DNA from: Cladocopium goreaui
Taxonomy: Eukaryota; Sar; Dinophyceae; Suessiales; Symbiodiniaceae
Direction of reading: 5' to 3'
Assembly: GCA_947184155.2 (NCBI GenBank)
Contig: CAMXCT020000376.1
Coordinates: 62,001 to 126,000, forward strand
Length of the DNA: 64,000 nt
Part shown: positions 41,951 through 53,900 of the stretch, piece by piece
Numbering within the stretch: the first letter of the stretch is position 1
Layout: every line of letters begins with the position of its first letter
Program-made: the position numbers and the translations under genes
The notes under the pieces: generated by a model
Seen by the model: the letters and a program-made list of their open reading frames with translations, nothing else
What the model was told of the DNA's origin: nothing
The model's database searches: none

Positions 41951-44900
41951 GATGTCGTCGAAACCTTTGCTCTTCGTGGCAGCTTCCTGGCTGAGTTGAG
42001 GGATGATAGGCAGCACGCCTTCTTCAAAGGGTTGGATTCAGCTGATCCAGCCAGTGTCCAAGCTCTTGAGTCGAATCAAGAGTTTCTGATGGAGATGTGC
42101 GCGACCTTGGCCCCTGAACCAATGATTGCACCACATGGTGTGTGGAAGGCCAGGTGATGTATGCATGGTACCTGTTACAATCCTACTTATGTTCCTGTGT
42201 TCAGGCGGCGTTCAAACTGCTGGCCGATCGATATGGCATCTTCCCGCAGAAAACCCTGAAGAAGACGATCAAGGTGGGAGGAGTTTACTGCCTGCAGAGA
42301 ATATGTTGTATGAATTCTGTCCCTGTGTGTGGCAGGATTGGGCCGCTGTCCAAGCTGGACATGCACGTCAGATGACGATGCACGCCCTTGACTTGACCAA
42401 TAGGTCTCAGGGTTCGAGGTGCCACTTGGGTGTTGGGTGGGTTCACTTTCAATGTCAGTAAATATATTTATATAATTACATATATATATATATATTATAT
42501 CTTAAATGATGAATATCTAGAAGGCATGAATATTTCCTTTCCACCCAGGTGTGCCCAGATCATGATGCTCAAGCAATGCATCCGACGTGCTGTCCAAGAA
42601 GGCCTGGTTAGATATACTTATATTTCCAACATTCCCAGCATCCACGGCAAGCTTTTTTTTCCCTCCAAATTTAGACTTATGATCGTGGGGCTGTCTGATC
42701 CGCTGGTCCGCTGGTCCGCTGATCCGCTGGTCCGCTGGTCCGCTGATCCGCTGGTCCGCTGGTCCGCTGGTCCGCTGATCAGCTGATCCGCTGGTCCGCT
42801 GGTCCGCTGATCCGCTGGTCCGCTGGTCCGCTGATCCGCTGATCCGCTGGTCCGCTGGTCCGCTGATCCGCTGGTCCGCTGGTCCGCTGGTCCGCTGGTC
42901 CGCTGGTCCGCTGATCCGCTGATCCGCTGGTCCGCTGGTCCGCTGATCCGCTGATCCGCTGGTCCGCTGATCCGCTGATCCGCTGGTCCGCTGGTCCGCT
43001 GATCCGCTGATCAGCTGATCCGCTCCCCTGTGCTGTTCAGCTGACCCGCTGATCGAGACTTAACAGCGCACTGAGGCCGCTTGTCATCAAAACAATCCGC
43101 AGCTTCAACCACGTTTTCCCATTGCTATCGACCATGGCCCCTGAAATGGGAGATCCCAACCACAAGTCGTAAGTCGGTTCCCCCGTTGTCCTTGCGCAAG
43201 TCTCGCACCTTAGATAATATCAGGTTACAGGCTAGTAGTCAAGCCAAAAGCATGAAGCAGGAAGTATGCAGCACGAGCGATTGTGGGCGCCCTTCTTGGC
43301 CAACCCTTCCTGCAAGGCTTTCCGCCCAAGTCTTTTGCCACCAAGATGCACAAGAAGAAGGAGGGCTGGATGGCGAAGAAATGCCTAGACAAAGCAGGCA
43401 GGGAAGATGCATTGCATGGAAAATCTGAAAGGGCTGGGTCTCAACCTGTCTTGTGAAGATGGATGACAACAGAACAGGGGCCAGTTGTCAGCTGCAGGCA
43501 GCCGCTCTTTTAAACCCGACTTCTGTTGGCAGCTGGCACCATCCTACACGGGATCAATGCGCCCAAGCAGCTTGCCTCAGTCATCCACCCTGGCTCGCTT
43601 TGCACGGCGCTCTTCCTTCTTCTCAGCTGCTTTGTCCATAGCAGCAATCAACTCCCGCAGGCTTAGACGGCAAGCTCTCATGAGGTCGTTGTGGTACGCG
43701 TACGCGACCTTGCCTGCTGCAGTGTCGGGAATCATTTTCAAACACAAAATCTCTCCGTCAAGGCGGAGCAAGTCGGGAAATTGGGAAGCTGCAGCCCTCA
43801 TGACAGCAACCCATTTTTCTTTGGGAAGCGCTTTGCGTCCTTGCCCTCGTTCAGAGCGCATCTTGTCACAATCCTCTTTCCTAGTGATCTTCGGTTTGCC
43901 CGCAAGAAGGGTCTGCTTCAAAACAGTTCTATCGGTGAAATTCCGGCTATGCAAGCCGTCAGGCTGGACAGTGACACCATTGTCTCCAAACCCAAAATCA
44001 CTGGCTCGAACATCCTGCAGGGTCAAAGGTTTCACGGCTGCGCAAGGTTCTGGCTCCGGCAGTCCTGGATTGCCCACTGGTGCTGGCAGTTCTGGCACAT
44101 GTTCCTCCGGCGACTCCTCTGCAGCCTCGTCACCTTCTTCGTCATCGCCCACCTCTGGAATACCTGCGCCAGCTTGGGTCGAAGCAAAGTCTTCAGGCAC
44201 ATATAGGGGATGCGCAAGGCGCCCAAATCATCCGCACGGACGTCTTCCTGCGGCGGCGGTAGGTCTGGGCTGGCTGCTGCATCTCCAAGGGCAATGTGCT
44301 TCAGACGCTGCACCTGGTCTGCGACAATACGTCAGGCTGGATGGGGAACAAGGTGACGTTCAGAACACTCAAAATAACGCGGCCAAGGAGCCAATTGAAG
44401 CAAGGCGTACGCCCGCTGCAAGTGCCCGGGTGTAACCTGCAAAGCTCGCCCCTCCAGCGCTGCAGGGGAGTGGGCGCCGACAAAGATTTCGAAGACCAGG
44501 AGCAAAGCAGCTAAAACCCCTACTTGCCAAGGCGCCGCCCCGAAGCGCTTGGATGTCTCCAGTATCACGAACCACGTGGCTTTGGACATTCATTGCTCCC
44601 TGGTAAGACAGATGCCATGACTCAGCCTCCGAAGTCAAAGTCATAAACTTGGTGTGGCGCTGCGAAATAGGTGGCCACCCTAGCAACGCAATTTCTCAAA
44701 CGGCACACCTCCGGGATTGCAAAGTTTCGGTTCGCTACCCTCCACTCTGCTTCAAAGCCGTTTGGGGCTGCCTCTGATCGCCTGAAGCGGATGCGGGTCA
44801 GCTTGTCATCTAAGAGCCTGACAAAGGTAGCCGTCTTCCGACGGCACATACTCACCGGCAGCATTTTGGGTGAGTTGGGCCGCGGCTTCGTCTTCAAGCC

Positions 44901-47900
44901 TAGCTTCTGCCCATTCTTGGGCAGCTGCGTCTGGCGATGTTGCTTCTTTAGCAACCCCAATGAGGTCTGCAATCTCAGGAGTGAGGGGGACCCACCTGTA
45001 TGGCGAGACTCCTGCACGCGTCTCAACTCAGAAAATCCACAAAGACTGACAGGCTCAGAACTTGAATTCATGACAGTGTTTGTGCTTTACATGCCTTAAT
45101 ACCGAGAAGTGAGCGCTATATCCAGCATGTAACAGTGCAAGAATCGACCCCGTCCTTCCGGCAAGCAAAAGTCTGCGGGGATGTCCTCATGTGGTTGAAC
45201 AGGGCGGCCAGTGGAGATGAGGAACCTTTCCTTGGTGGAGGCTGCGTGGCTTCCAAGCTCGCCCCGCTCCATTGGGATGTAGAAGGCCGGGTGCATGTTG
45301 CAAGTGATGCCCAAGCTTATGGTTTTACCAGGGTTCTCACCGTAGCTCCCTGCCGTCTTGGTGGCACGAGCACTAGACCCAAATTGCAAGAGCTTGTTGA
45401 ACGCGCTCTGGTACGGGTTGACTTTGCTTTTTGATTTCTCTCTCGTTGTTGCATTTGAGTCGGACAACAGGCCAAGGCTCAGCAAGAAGTCGTAGGCTTC
45501 ATCAAAGTTGCCTAGCAAGCCGTACCAGCAACGCCCAGACCAATCTCCTGGCAGCTTGTCTGCGTTGCGGACTTGGTTCCAGTCAGCAGAGCAACGGTGA
45601 AACCATTCTTCCGGTGTGGCGCTGGCAACAGTCGCAGAAGCGATTCTTGGCTTCAAATACCTGCAGCAGCGGGGTCACTTGTGTCTTTTGGTTCCTGGCA
45701 AAGATTTAGAAACACGTGAAAATTTAACACAAGGTTAGCAAACTGTTCACGCATGGTCAGCGGGGGGCAATTGGACTTTGAAAAGCCCCGCCTCAGGACT
45801 TGAGCCGCTCCCTCCTCAAAGCTTTCCTGCTGCAGCTTGGACATCGCATTCTCCAAGATGACTGTGTCCAACTCTTGCCCCAAAGCCTCTGCGTGTCCAG
45901 TCATGGAAGACTTTCTGGTCTGGGCATAGTTGACATTGACCGCTACCAAAGTCAGAGGCGACGGTGCTGTGGCAAAGATGGCGACCCGCGCGCCATTCGC
46001 CAAAGCACACATCAAAGAAAGACAATGCAAAGCGTAAGGAAATTCAGGATGCGCAGCTCTGACAGAATAGCTTTGGCAAAACTGGTGGCCGGCTTCTCCA
46101 AGGACATACTTGGGGTCAAAACGTCTGTCCACCTCATCCCACATCAGCTTCATGGCGGGCACGTACTGCCCATCGTCAGGAGCCCCGGACATGGCTCCGC
46201 ACGAGAAGCTGCGAACTACCAAATTTGAACCGGGCTACCTAAAGCCGCACCACGATTCTAAAATCAACCTGATCTAGCAAAAGATGGTCACATGTTACAA
46301 GCACCACAGCCCGTTCGAAAAAAGAGCTACGTACCTATGGCGCTCCCAAACTTCAAACCCTAAGCGTCCGAACATTTTTGGCTTGCTACGCAACATCCTC
46401 AGCATCCAAAGAGCCAGCTACCTCCTCCGGCCTGTAGCCTCCCTGCAAAATGATTTCATTGTGGCTCCACGCCATGTCGAGCAAGAAGAACTGAAAACCG
46501 TATTCGTTCATGTGCTTGGTTTGGTGCTTGTATTTGCTGAGCCATGTGAAGGTGAACTCGCAAACTGAAGTCCTGACACCAGCGAGAAGAGCGGAGTTGG
46601 ACGGGAGCTCCGGGTCACATGTTTGCTTGCACCAAGCATCCGTGTGGCCTGCCATGTGGAACTTGTCGCAGACAAAGGTCATGTGAGGTGGCGACAACTG
46701 CGCCGCAGCTTGAGAGTGCGCTGCTCGACGCGCGCAATACTTGTGCAAGTGGCACGCATCATCGTGCACCACTGTCGTCAGGGTCGGCAGCAAAGCTTTG
46801 ACAGCAGCGACGCAGAAGTAGCGCTGGCTCAGAGACTCGCAGCCATAAATCTCTTGCATGTGCAAAATAAGGCCCTCGGACAAGCATACGCAAAGCATGC
46901 CCGCTGACTTGGCAAGTTGCCTCTGGGCAGTACTGCTTTCCTTGTGCGTTGAACATGCAACAGACGCTAAATCCGCTGGATCTGAACATTGCTCAAGCTC
47001 TGCCACGGGTTCAACCTGCGCCTGCAACAGCGGCGGTGCGGGAGAAGGCCCTGCAGTGTCTGAAGGTTGGGGTTCATGAGTACGCTTGCGAAGTTTCAGC
47101 TTCTCCGCCCCAACTTGCCGCAAGTACTTGCTCAAGACAGTGTCTGGCACGGCGGAATCCAAGACCCAAGCCTCCCTGCGAGGTTCGGTCGTTTCCTGGA
47201 GCAAAACCATCAGTTGCTGCCCATCATTGATAGACTTGTGTTGTAGAATCTCAACATCCTGCAAACGCGAGCACAGACCCAAGCACCGACGCTGAAGCCC
47301 TGGGGTTTTAATTCAAAAAAGTAGCCCACGGAAGGAGAAGGCAAACAAAACTGAAAATGTTTGAGGATTCGAGCCAAGACACTGTTCTAGCATTGGCTCT
47401 CCCACTCTTTTCTGACATTCGCATGCTTCAAAATGATCCTACTCTAGGTCCTGAAATCGATGCAAAACAAAAAAAAAGATGGTTTGACTGGCACGCCCTT
47501 GCTGATCCAGGTGTATGAGTTGTGATGCTCCGCAGGCATTTTGTTGCACAAGTGGGGTGTATGGTGTAAGTAAATTTTAGTAAACTTTCGATGGACTCAA
47601 TTCATTCAATTTGAAACCTATAAAAAGGGCTCTTTAACCTATCATTGCCTGTAGTTTGGGCTTTGCTGGCCATGGAAATTCCTCGGGTTGTGCCTTCGTT
47701 GCCCGTTTCGAAATCTGTCTCAGTATCGTTGGACGAAGGAATCGTTCTCACAGCAGCCATGTTTCTCACCTCATGAGGTTCTGGAATCGTTCTCATCGCA
47801 TTGGTTTCTGGAATCGTTCTCATCGCATTGGGGTTAGGAATCGTTCGCGTGACATTGATCGTTCTCAAGCGCATTGGTGTACGGGATCGTTCTCACCACA

Positions 47901-50900
47901 TTGGCTGTTGGAATCGTGCTCAGCATGTCAGTCGGTGTGTGTGAAACAATCTGAAACAACTGCTGCGAACTTTTCTTTCGCGAAAATCTGAAGGGTTGGG
48001 AAAAAAATGCGAATGGGGAAGGTAGCGACTTAAAGCATACCTTTCAGTGTTTCGCAACGTTCTCTCTGAAACCCTACCCTTCAAATTTTTGAGAAAAAAA
48101 AGCGCGCGACACAGAACCTGGACGTAGTGGGCCGGTAGGGTTCCACACAGGGTAGGGAAAGGTAGGCTGGATGTGCAGATAGACACGCATGCTGAGAATG
48201 ACGGGAAGATGTCCAAAAACTAACGCACTGGTCTTAGAAATCGTTCTCATGCCAAGAATCTTTCTCACCGCAGGCATCAGTCTCACCACATTAGAAAGTG
48301 GAATCCTTCTGAATATGCTGAAACGTTTTGAAACGGTTTTCAGACCTGTCTACAGGGCCACGATAGGTTCAAGAACTTTTGCAATGAAAAATGCCTGCCT
48401 GGAACTCTACGCATTTTCGGAATAGAGGCGTTGTTTTGTTTCTGTAAAGATGTAAAGGGAACTTGGAGAATTTTGCCCATTCAATGTTAGTGGAAGTTTT
48501 TTCCATCTTTCGATTCCTTGTCGTTGCTATTTAACCTATCATCTGCAACGGGAAGAAAACATGCATTTCCTTGAGTGATGTCCACTTTGCTATTCTCAGG
48601 CGTTGGTGGTCCCCCGCATCATTTTCTGAAGATTTTACATCTAAAACGGGCAAAAGTAGGGACGGCTATTGGGAATGGGGAAGCTAGAATTAGAACTGTG
48701 TGAGAACGATCTGCGCCAGGAGCTTCACAATGGTGCAAGCAAAAGCAATGCTTGAAAGCAGGCGTTTTTGTGCAGGTGTGGCGCAAAGTTCTGCGGAGGG
48801 TTGGAGAGTAAGAACATCCTGCCACCGCAGCGGCGCAGACTGCCCTCCGGTTCTTTGCATTGCCATCTAAAACAATAACATCGCACCGCATTTTGGCACG
48901 CTGAGCACCTTCCACGGCCTTCCGGCTGAATGCTGCTTGCAATGGACCCAAGAACCTGCACGCCGTGTCCTCCATGGGAGATTGAAAATCTACCACAGAC
49001 AAATCCAAGCCGGCTTCAAGCCCACGCGTCAGCAAGCGCCAGGTGAACCATCCCTGGCTGATCAGCAGCCGCAAGCGTGAAGTGGGGAGACGATGCAGCT
49101 GCGAATTGGTGGCAGCTTGCGCCGTCAGTACGTCGGCTTCACTCGTGAATGATGCGTGCTGACGCACCAAACGCGGGTGGAACTGGCGCAGCCAAGGGAT
49201 ACTAAAACCAAAGCTCGAGGATAGCATGAAACATTGCAAGAGTGGCAGCTCTCCCTGGAACACATGCTTGCCTTTGCGTACGCAGTAGTTGTACCAAAGA
49301 AGCACCCCAAACTCCGGGCATGAAGGCTTTCTACACCGCAGTGGAACATGCAGCTTTTCAACGACTCCACAAAGGTCTATCACTGCCGCAGGCGTGGCAG
49401 AACCTCTGCATTCAGCTAGCCGGGTTTTGCACGCAGAACAGCTCCGAGGCAAGGGGAGCAACTCTTGGGCACAAGTTTCTCTACCGTAGGCAGCAACTCT
49501 GGTCGAGAAGAGAGGTTGCAGCTCAGCTGCCAGATGCACAACCAAACCATCTGAAATCTGCGCAGCCGGGTCTGCATTTCGTATGGCTTCAGCAATCAGA
49601 GCTTGGCTAAACCCGTGCGCCATGAAAAGGAAGAGTCGCAGGCGGGAGAGAAGGTCTTGGGCTCTGCAGTTGCGTGGTTTGTTTCTGGTTGCTCTTCTCA
49701 GCCTTGCGGCGAAATGTATGGACTGTCTTAGTGTGATACGTTTGCGCATGGTCATGGTTCTCTCTCCTGTTTGAAAATAAAGGCACAGCAGGGGCACAAG
49801 CTGCGAACTCTTTCCGTGATCACTGGTCATGTCACGTGGTGCAAGTGTCAGAAATCAAGCTGCAAAACCACCACTGACACCACAAAACCCGGAGCAGGGG
49901 CGGCGGCCTTGTCAAAGCGGAAGGCATTCTACGTGTACAGAAGGTGCTTGCAGGAGACACCTTTTCCTGGCAGGCAAAGGTCACTGAGCAAGATTGCCTT
50001 TGTAGGTATAGACAGGTTGAAAAGTACGTTCTAGAACTTTGCTTTGATCCGCTGATCCGCTGGTGCGCTGATCCGCTGATCCACTGATCCGCTGGTCCGC
50101 TGATCCGCTGGTCCGCTGGTCCGCTGATCCGCTGATCCGCTGATCCGCTGGTCCGCTGATCCGCTGATCCGCTGGTCCGCTGATCCGCTGATCCGCTGAT
50201 CCGCTGATCCGCTGATCCGCTGGTCCGCTGGTCCGCTGATCCGCTGATCCGCTGATCCGCTGATCCGCTGGTCCGCTGATCCGCTGATCCGCTGATTCGC
50301 TGATCCGCTGATCCGCTGATCCGCTGGTCCGCTGGTCCGCTGGTCCGCTGATCCGCTGATCCGCTGATCCGCTGAGCCGCCGCTGGCCCAGACGATATGG
50401 CGATCATGAGTGCAAATTTAGTCAATACCTGCAATGCCCGCCCTCTTGACGTGCCCTGCAGCTTCTGACTTCGATGCACCTGGTGGACCGGAGATTGACG
50501 TGGGCGAGGTGATCAGAAAGAATCTTGAACGGACACGTTCTCAGGTCAGGAGGGCTCGAGTGCAGTGTGAGATTATATTAAAAAAACATATGATTAACAG
50601 TGTGAATCATGCCTGCACACAGGATCTTGCCACTGCAGAGATGGTGGTCAGCAGCGCATCAGAGATGGACCCAGTCAAGGACTCCAACCAGTGTTGTTTG
50701 AATTTGGAACTGTTAGGTTTTCTTTTGCTTGTTTCTTATTTGAATGTGAGGATGTCTCGCCGATGCATCTGGGGACTGCGTCTACATTTGGAGACAAGGC
50801 ACATGGGCAGCAGTGCACACTCCAGTCCAGTCCGGCAATGGTGAAACCTGTCACATGAGTGCATGTGGATTGAATTCTATTTAATTATTTGGAATATAAC

Positions 50901-53900
50901 AATGCCTATCCTTTAATTTTGTCTTATGTGAAAAAACACGATGGACCCTGCATGCAGGTGGATGTTTCTGAGCCGATGTTGACCCAAGAGAAACATGAAG
51001 GCCCTGGTTTTTGTGTTCTGTCTATCCAAACCCAAATTGAATGCCCTGGTGCTGCATCTGAACTAGGATCTACAGCCCCTGCAAAGAAGCTCAAGGAGGC
51101 TGGGTTCATTGAAATGGGGTTCTTTGGAATGATTTTGTTACACGCTATTGATTCTGCAGTGGGAAACATGGGCCTCTTTGCAATGTCATCTGCAGGATGA
51201 GATGCCAGTACCTCCAGTCGATGTTGAGAAGGCCAGTGATATATACGTACAGTTTATAGTAATAACATTACAAATTACTCAGCTGTGGATACAAAATGGT
51301 TTGTTTGTATCCTTGGCTGAGTAATTAGTCTATATTATTATATAATAATTATATAATAATAATATAATTACAGTACATATATATATATATATATATTTGA
51401 AACTATAGCCAAGTTGATCCAATCACCATCAAAAGAAAATGGGAAGGTACGTGCAGTGGCATCTGCGCACCGCCAAGCTGAGAAGGACCCTGCTATGAGT
51501 TTTTGCTGAACGTACATATAAAACTTGTTTGCATATATTAATTAATTGATTATTTATATTCCAGAGGATCCATGTATGGATTATTTACCTACATTAGGAT
51601 TATGTTAAATTACTTTAGGGGTCAATGTAGGTAAATATTCCATACATGGATCCTCTGGGTAAATATCAATAAATATATATATATATATGTGTTTCATTCC
51701 TATCAGGAGCAGCGCCCCTTGCTACCTGTGGGAGTGAAGCTGGATCAAAGCTTGGAGGAACAGGTGAAATCCATGGCTAGCAACATGCCAGTGGATGGAG
51801 ACCTGGTGGCTCTACAGGATAAGGCGCATATGTTTCTTCCTTTAGTAGCAAACCCGTTGCATAAGTAGTTCAGCACAAACAAACAAGTCACCCAGCTAAA
51901 GACTTGGACGGTGTCAAGGTTTGCAGATTATTTGTCTCTCATAAACATGTTTACGGGATGTTTATCATGAGCTGTCAGGTGTTGAAGAATTCCAGGAAAA
52001 GGGAACCTGATGAAAATGGAGATGGAGACGCTGAAGACAATCAGGAGCCCAAGCCCAAGAAGCCTCGTGCCAAGGCAAAGGTGAAGGCACAGGCCAAGGG
52101 AAAACCTGCGAAGGACAGCTGGATCGTCTTGGCACATCAATATATATATATATACATATTATATATATATATTATTTGTATATATTATATATTTATATAT
52201 ATATATATAATATCTTGATATACACAAATTATACGATTTACTAATTACTCAGCTGTGGATACAAAATTGCTTCTTTGCATCCTCGGCTGAGTAATTTGAT
52301 TTGCATTCTTGTAGTGTGAGTAGAAGTTATCACTCTTGCATTGCATCGATGTTTCATGCACATGATTTATCAGTGCGCTACATTAAAATAAATGTATATC
52401 CCTTGATTATTTTTGGGGTAGAGTATGTATTTATATGTCAGGAGACACCGCCTGAGACCAAAGCCACGACCAACAAGGACTGCCTGTATGTGTATACTTG
52501 GTTGCCTTTTTTCCCCTTTCCTTGAATCTCGTGAGATTGCAGGATTCTGCAGTGCCTGAGGCAAGACTGCACTCACTATTCAGCAGTGGCATCTGAGTGT
52601 GTTGCTCTACTGTAACATGTGGGCCAGGAACCAATGTCAGCTTCGAGCCATGCTGCAAAGGAGGACTGCATATATATATATGTATATATGGTGGATTTTT
52701 TGCACATCACTATAATGCATTAATGTGATTTTGATTTGGAGGAAGAACCACAGCCTGCTGTGGAGAGCTCAGAGGCCACAACTGCTTGGGAACATAGTCA
52801 TGATTACAAAGTATATATGCTCGCAGGCACCGAAGCGCAAGGGCAGACGCAATGGCAAGGCATGGCATCCAGTGGTGACCCGTTGTTTTGGGCTGCAATG
52901 TTCATCCATGATCAATTTTGCCACAGGCAGTGGAGTCTGCTGATGTTTCCACAACTGGCGAGGCATCGTTAGTGCTGCATCTTTCTGGAGATGAAACATG
53001 TGGAATACATGTTGTTTGTACCAGGAAGCTCCTGCAAAGCCCAATGCAGCTGGAAAAGATGGCAAGGTCAGGTTTGTGTGTTTCAGCATGTGATGCGTTG
53101 CTGTATTTTGCTTTTCTTTCAGGACAATGCAGCCTTGCTGGCACAGTTCCAGGAGAAGGCTCTAGTGTTTCACTCGTCATGTCGTTTGTTTCTTATTCTT
53201 AACTGGACTGTGGGAGGCACCCATGCTGAAGGAAGCGGGCATCAATGTGCCAGAGATGGATGCCAATGCCATGCGGAAGTCCTTCAGTGCGGTGGAACCC
53301 AATGGTGTCGGTTCGACTATGCAGATCCTGTCCTATGCTAAGTTGATATATGATGTGCATGATCTATACATGTTCTTGGCATTTTGGGATCAATGCTGCA
53401 CTCCAGTGTGTTTTGGTTGTCAAGGTGGCACGCTGACCAGATCTATGTCAACCGCTCTGTGGTGACTCCCGAGCTTGCCACGTTGGTCAAGCAGAATGCC
53501 AAGGGCGGAACGACTGTGAGTGTGAAGCGCCATGGTGGCTGGTCTAAGAGCTATCTTTTGGCCAAGCAATTGGCGGGGTGGGCAAGCAGCCCATAAAATC
53601 CAAAATGGATGTGGGGCCAAAGGTGCCACCGCGTTGGATTTCCAAGAGCGGTGCTGAATCTGGGGGGAAAGAATTTGATAGCTGCCAATGCATCCCTCAA
53701 GTTAGCAAATATGCGCATGATGATGTGCGGATGTGCAAAAATCTCATCATGCATGTGTTCAAGGATGTTCAGGGCGTCTCCATGTTCTGATGAAAATTTA
53801 TTTGATTTTGCAGCCATATAGCTATAGGGTTCAACCTGCTAGCAAGCTGTGTGCAATGCAGCAGGGTCAGCGCCGGGGGATTCGGCTGAGTCAAAGGGAG

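Larger units (their letters stand above)
42674..50412 (-). mobile_element. KDZ-type DNA transposon, 7.7 kb, apparently complete
   Basis: Bounded by CAAATTTA direct repeats. Imperfect 12-bp terminal inverted repeats are GACTTATGATCG (42674-42685) and, at the right on the complementary strand, CACTCATGATCG (10 of 12 identical). A TCTG is also found 8 bp further in at both ends. Just inside lie the two CTGRTCCG arrays. The interior is GC-richer than the host introns, free of the fold-back elements that litter the neighbourhood, and carries a split transposase plus a second multi-exon gene, both on the - strand. KDZ superfamily assignment rests on catalytic motifs (see the transposase entry). Open frames without obvious decay suggest a young insertion. 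Confidence 0.8.

Noticed and set aside
42695-43022. CRISPR-like regular repeats
   Set aside because: Units are 8 bp with no spacers, and the genome is eukaryotic.
49832-50479. 215-codon - strand frame of SADQRISG repeats
   Set aside because: Translation of the 8-bp minisatellite; 24 bp gives an 8-residue period without selection.
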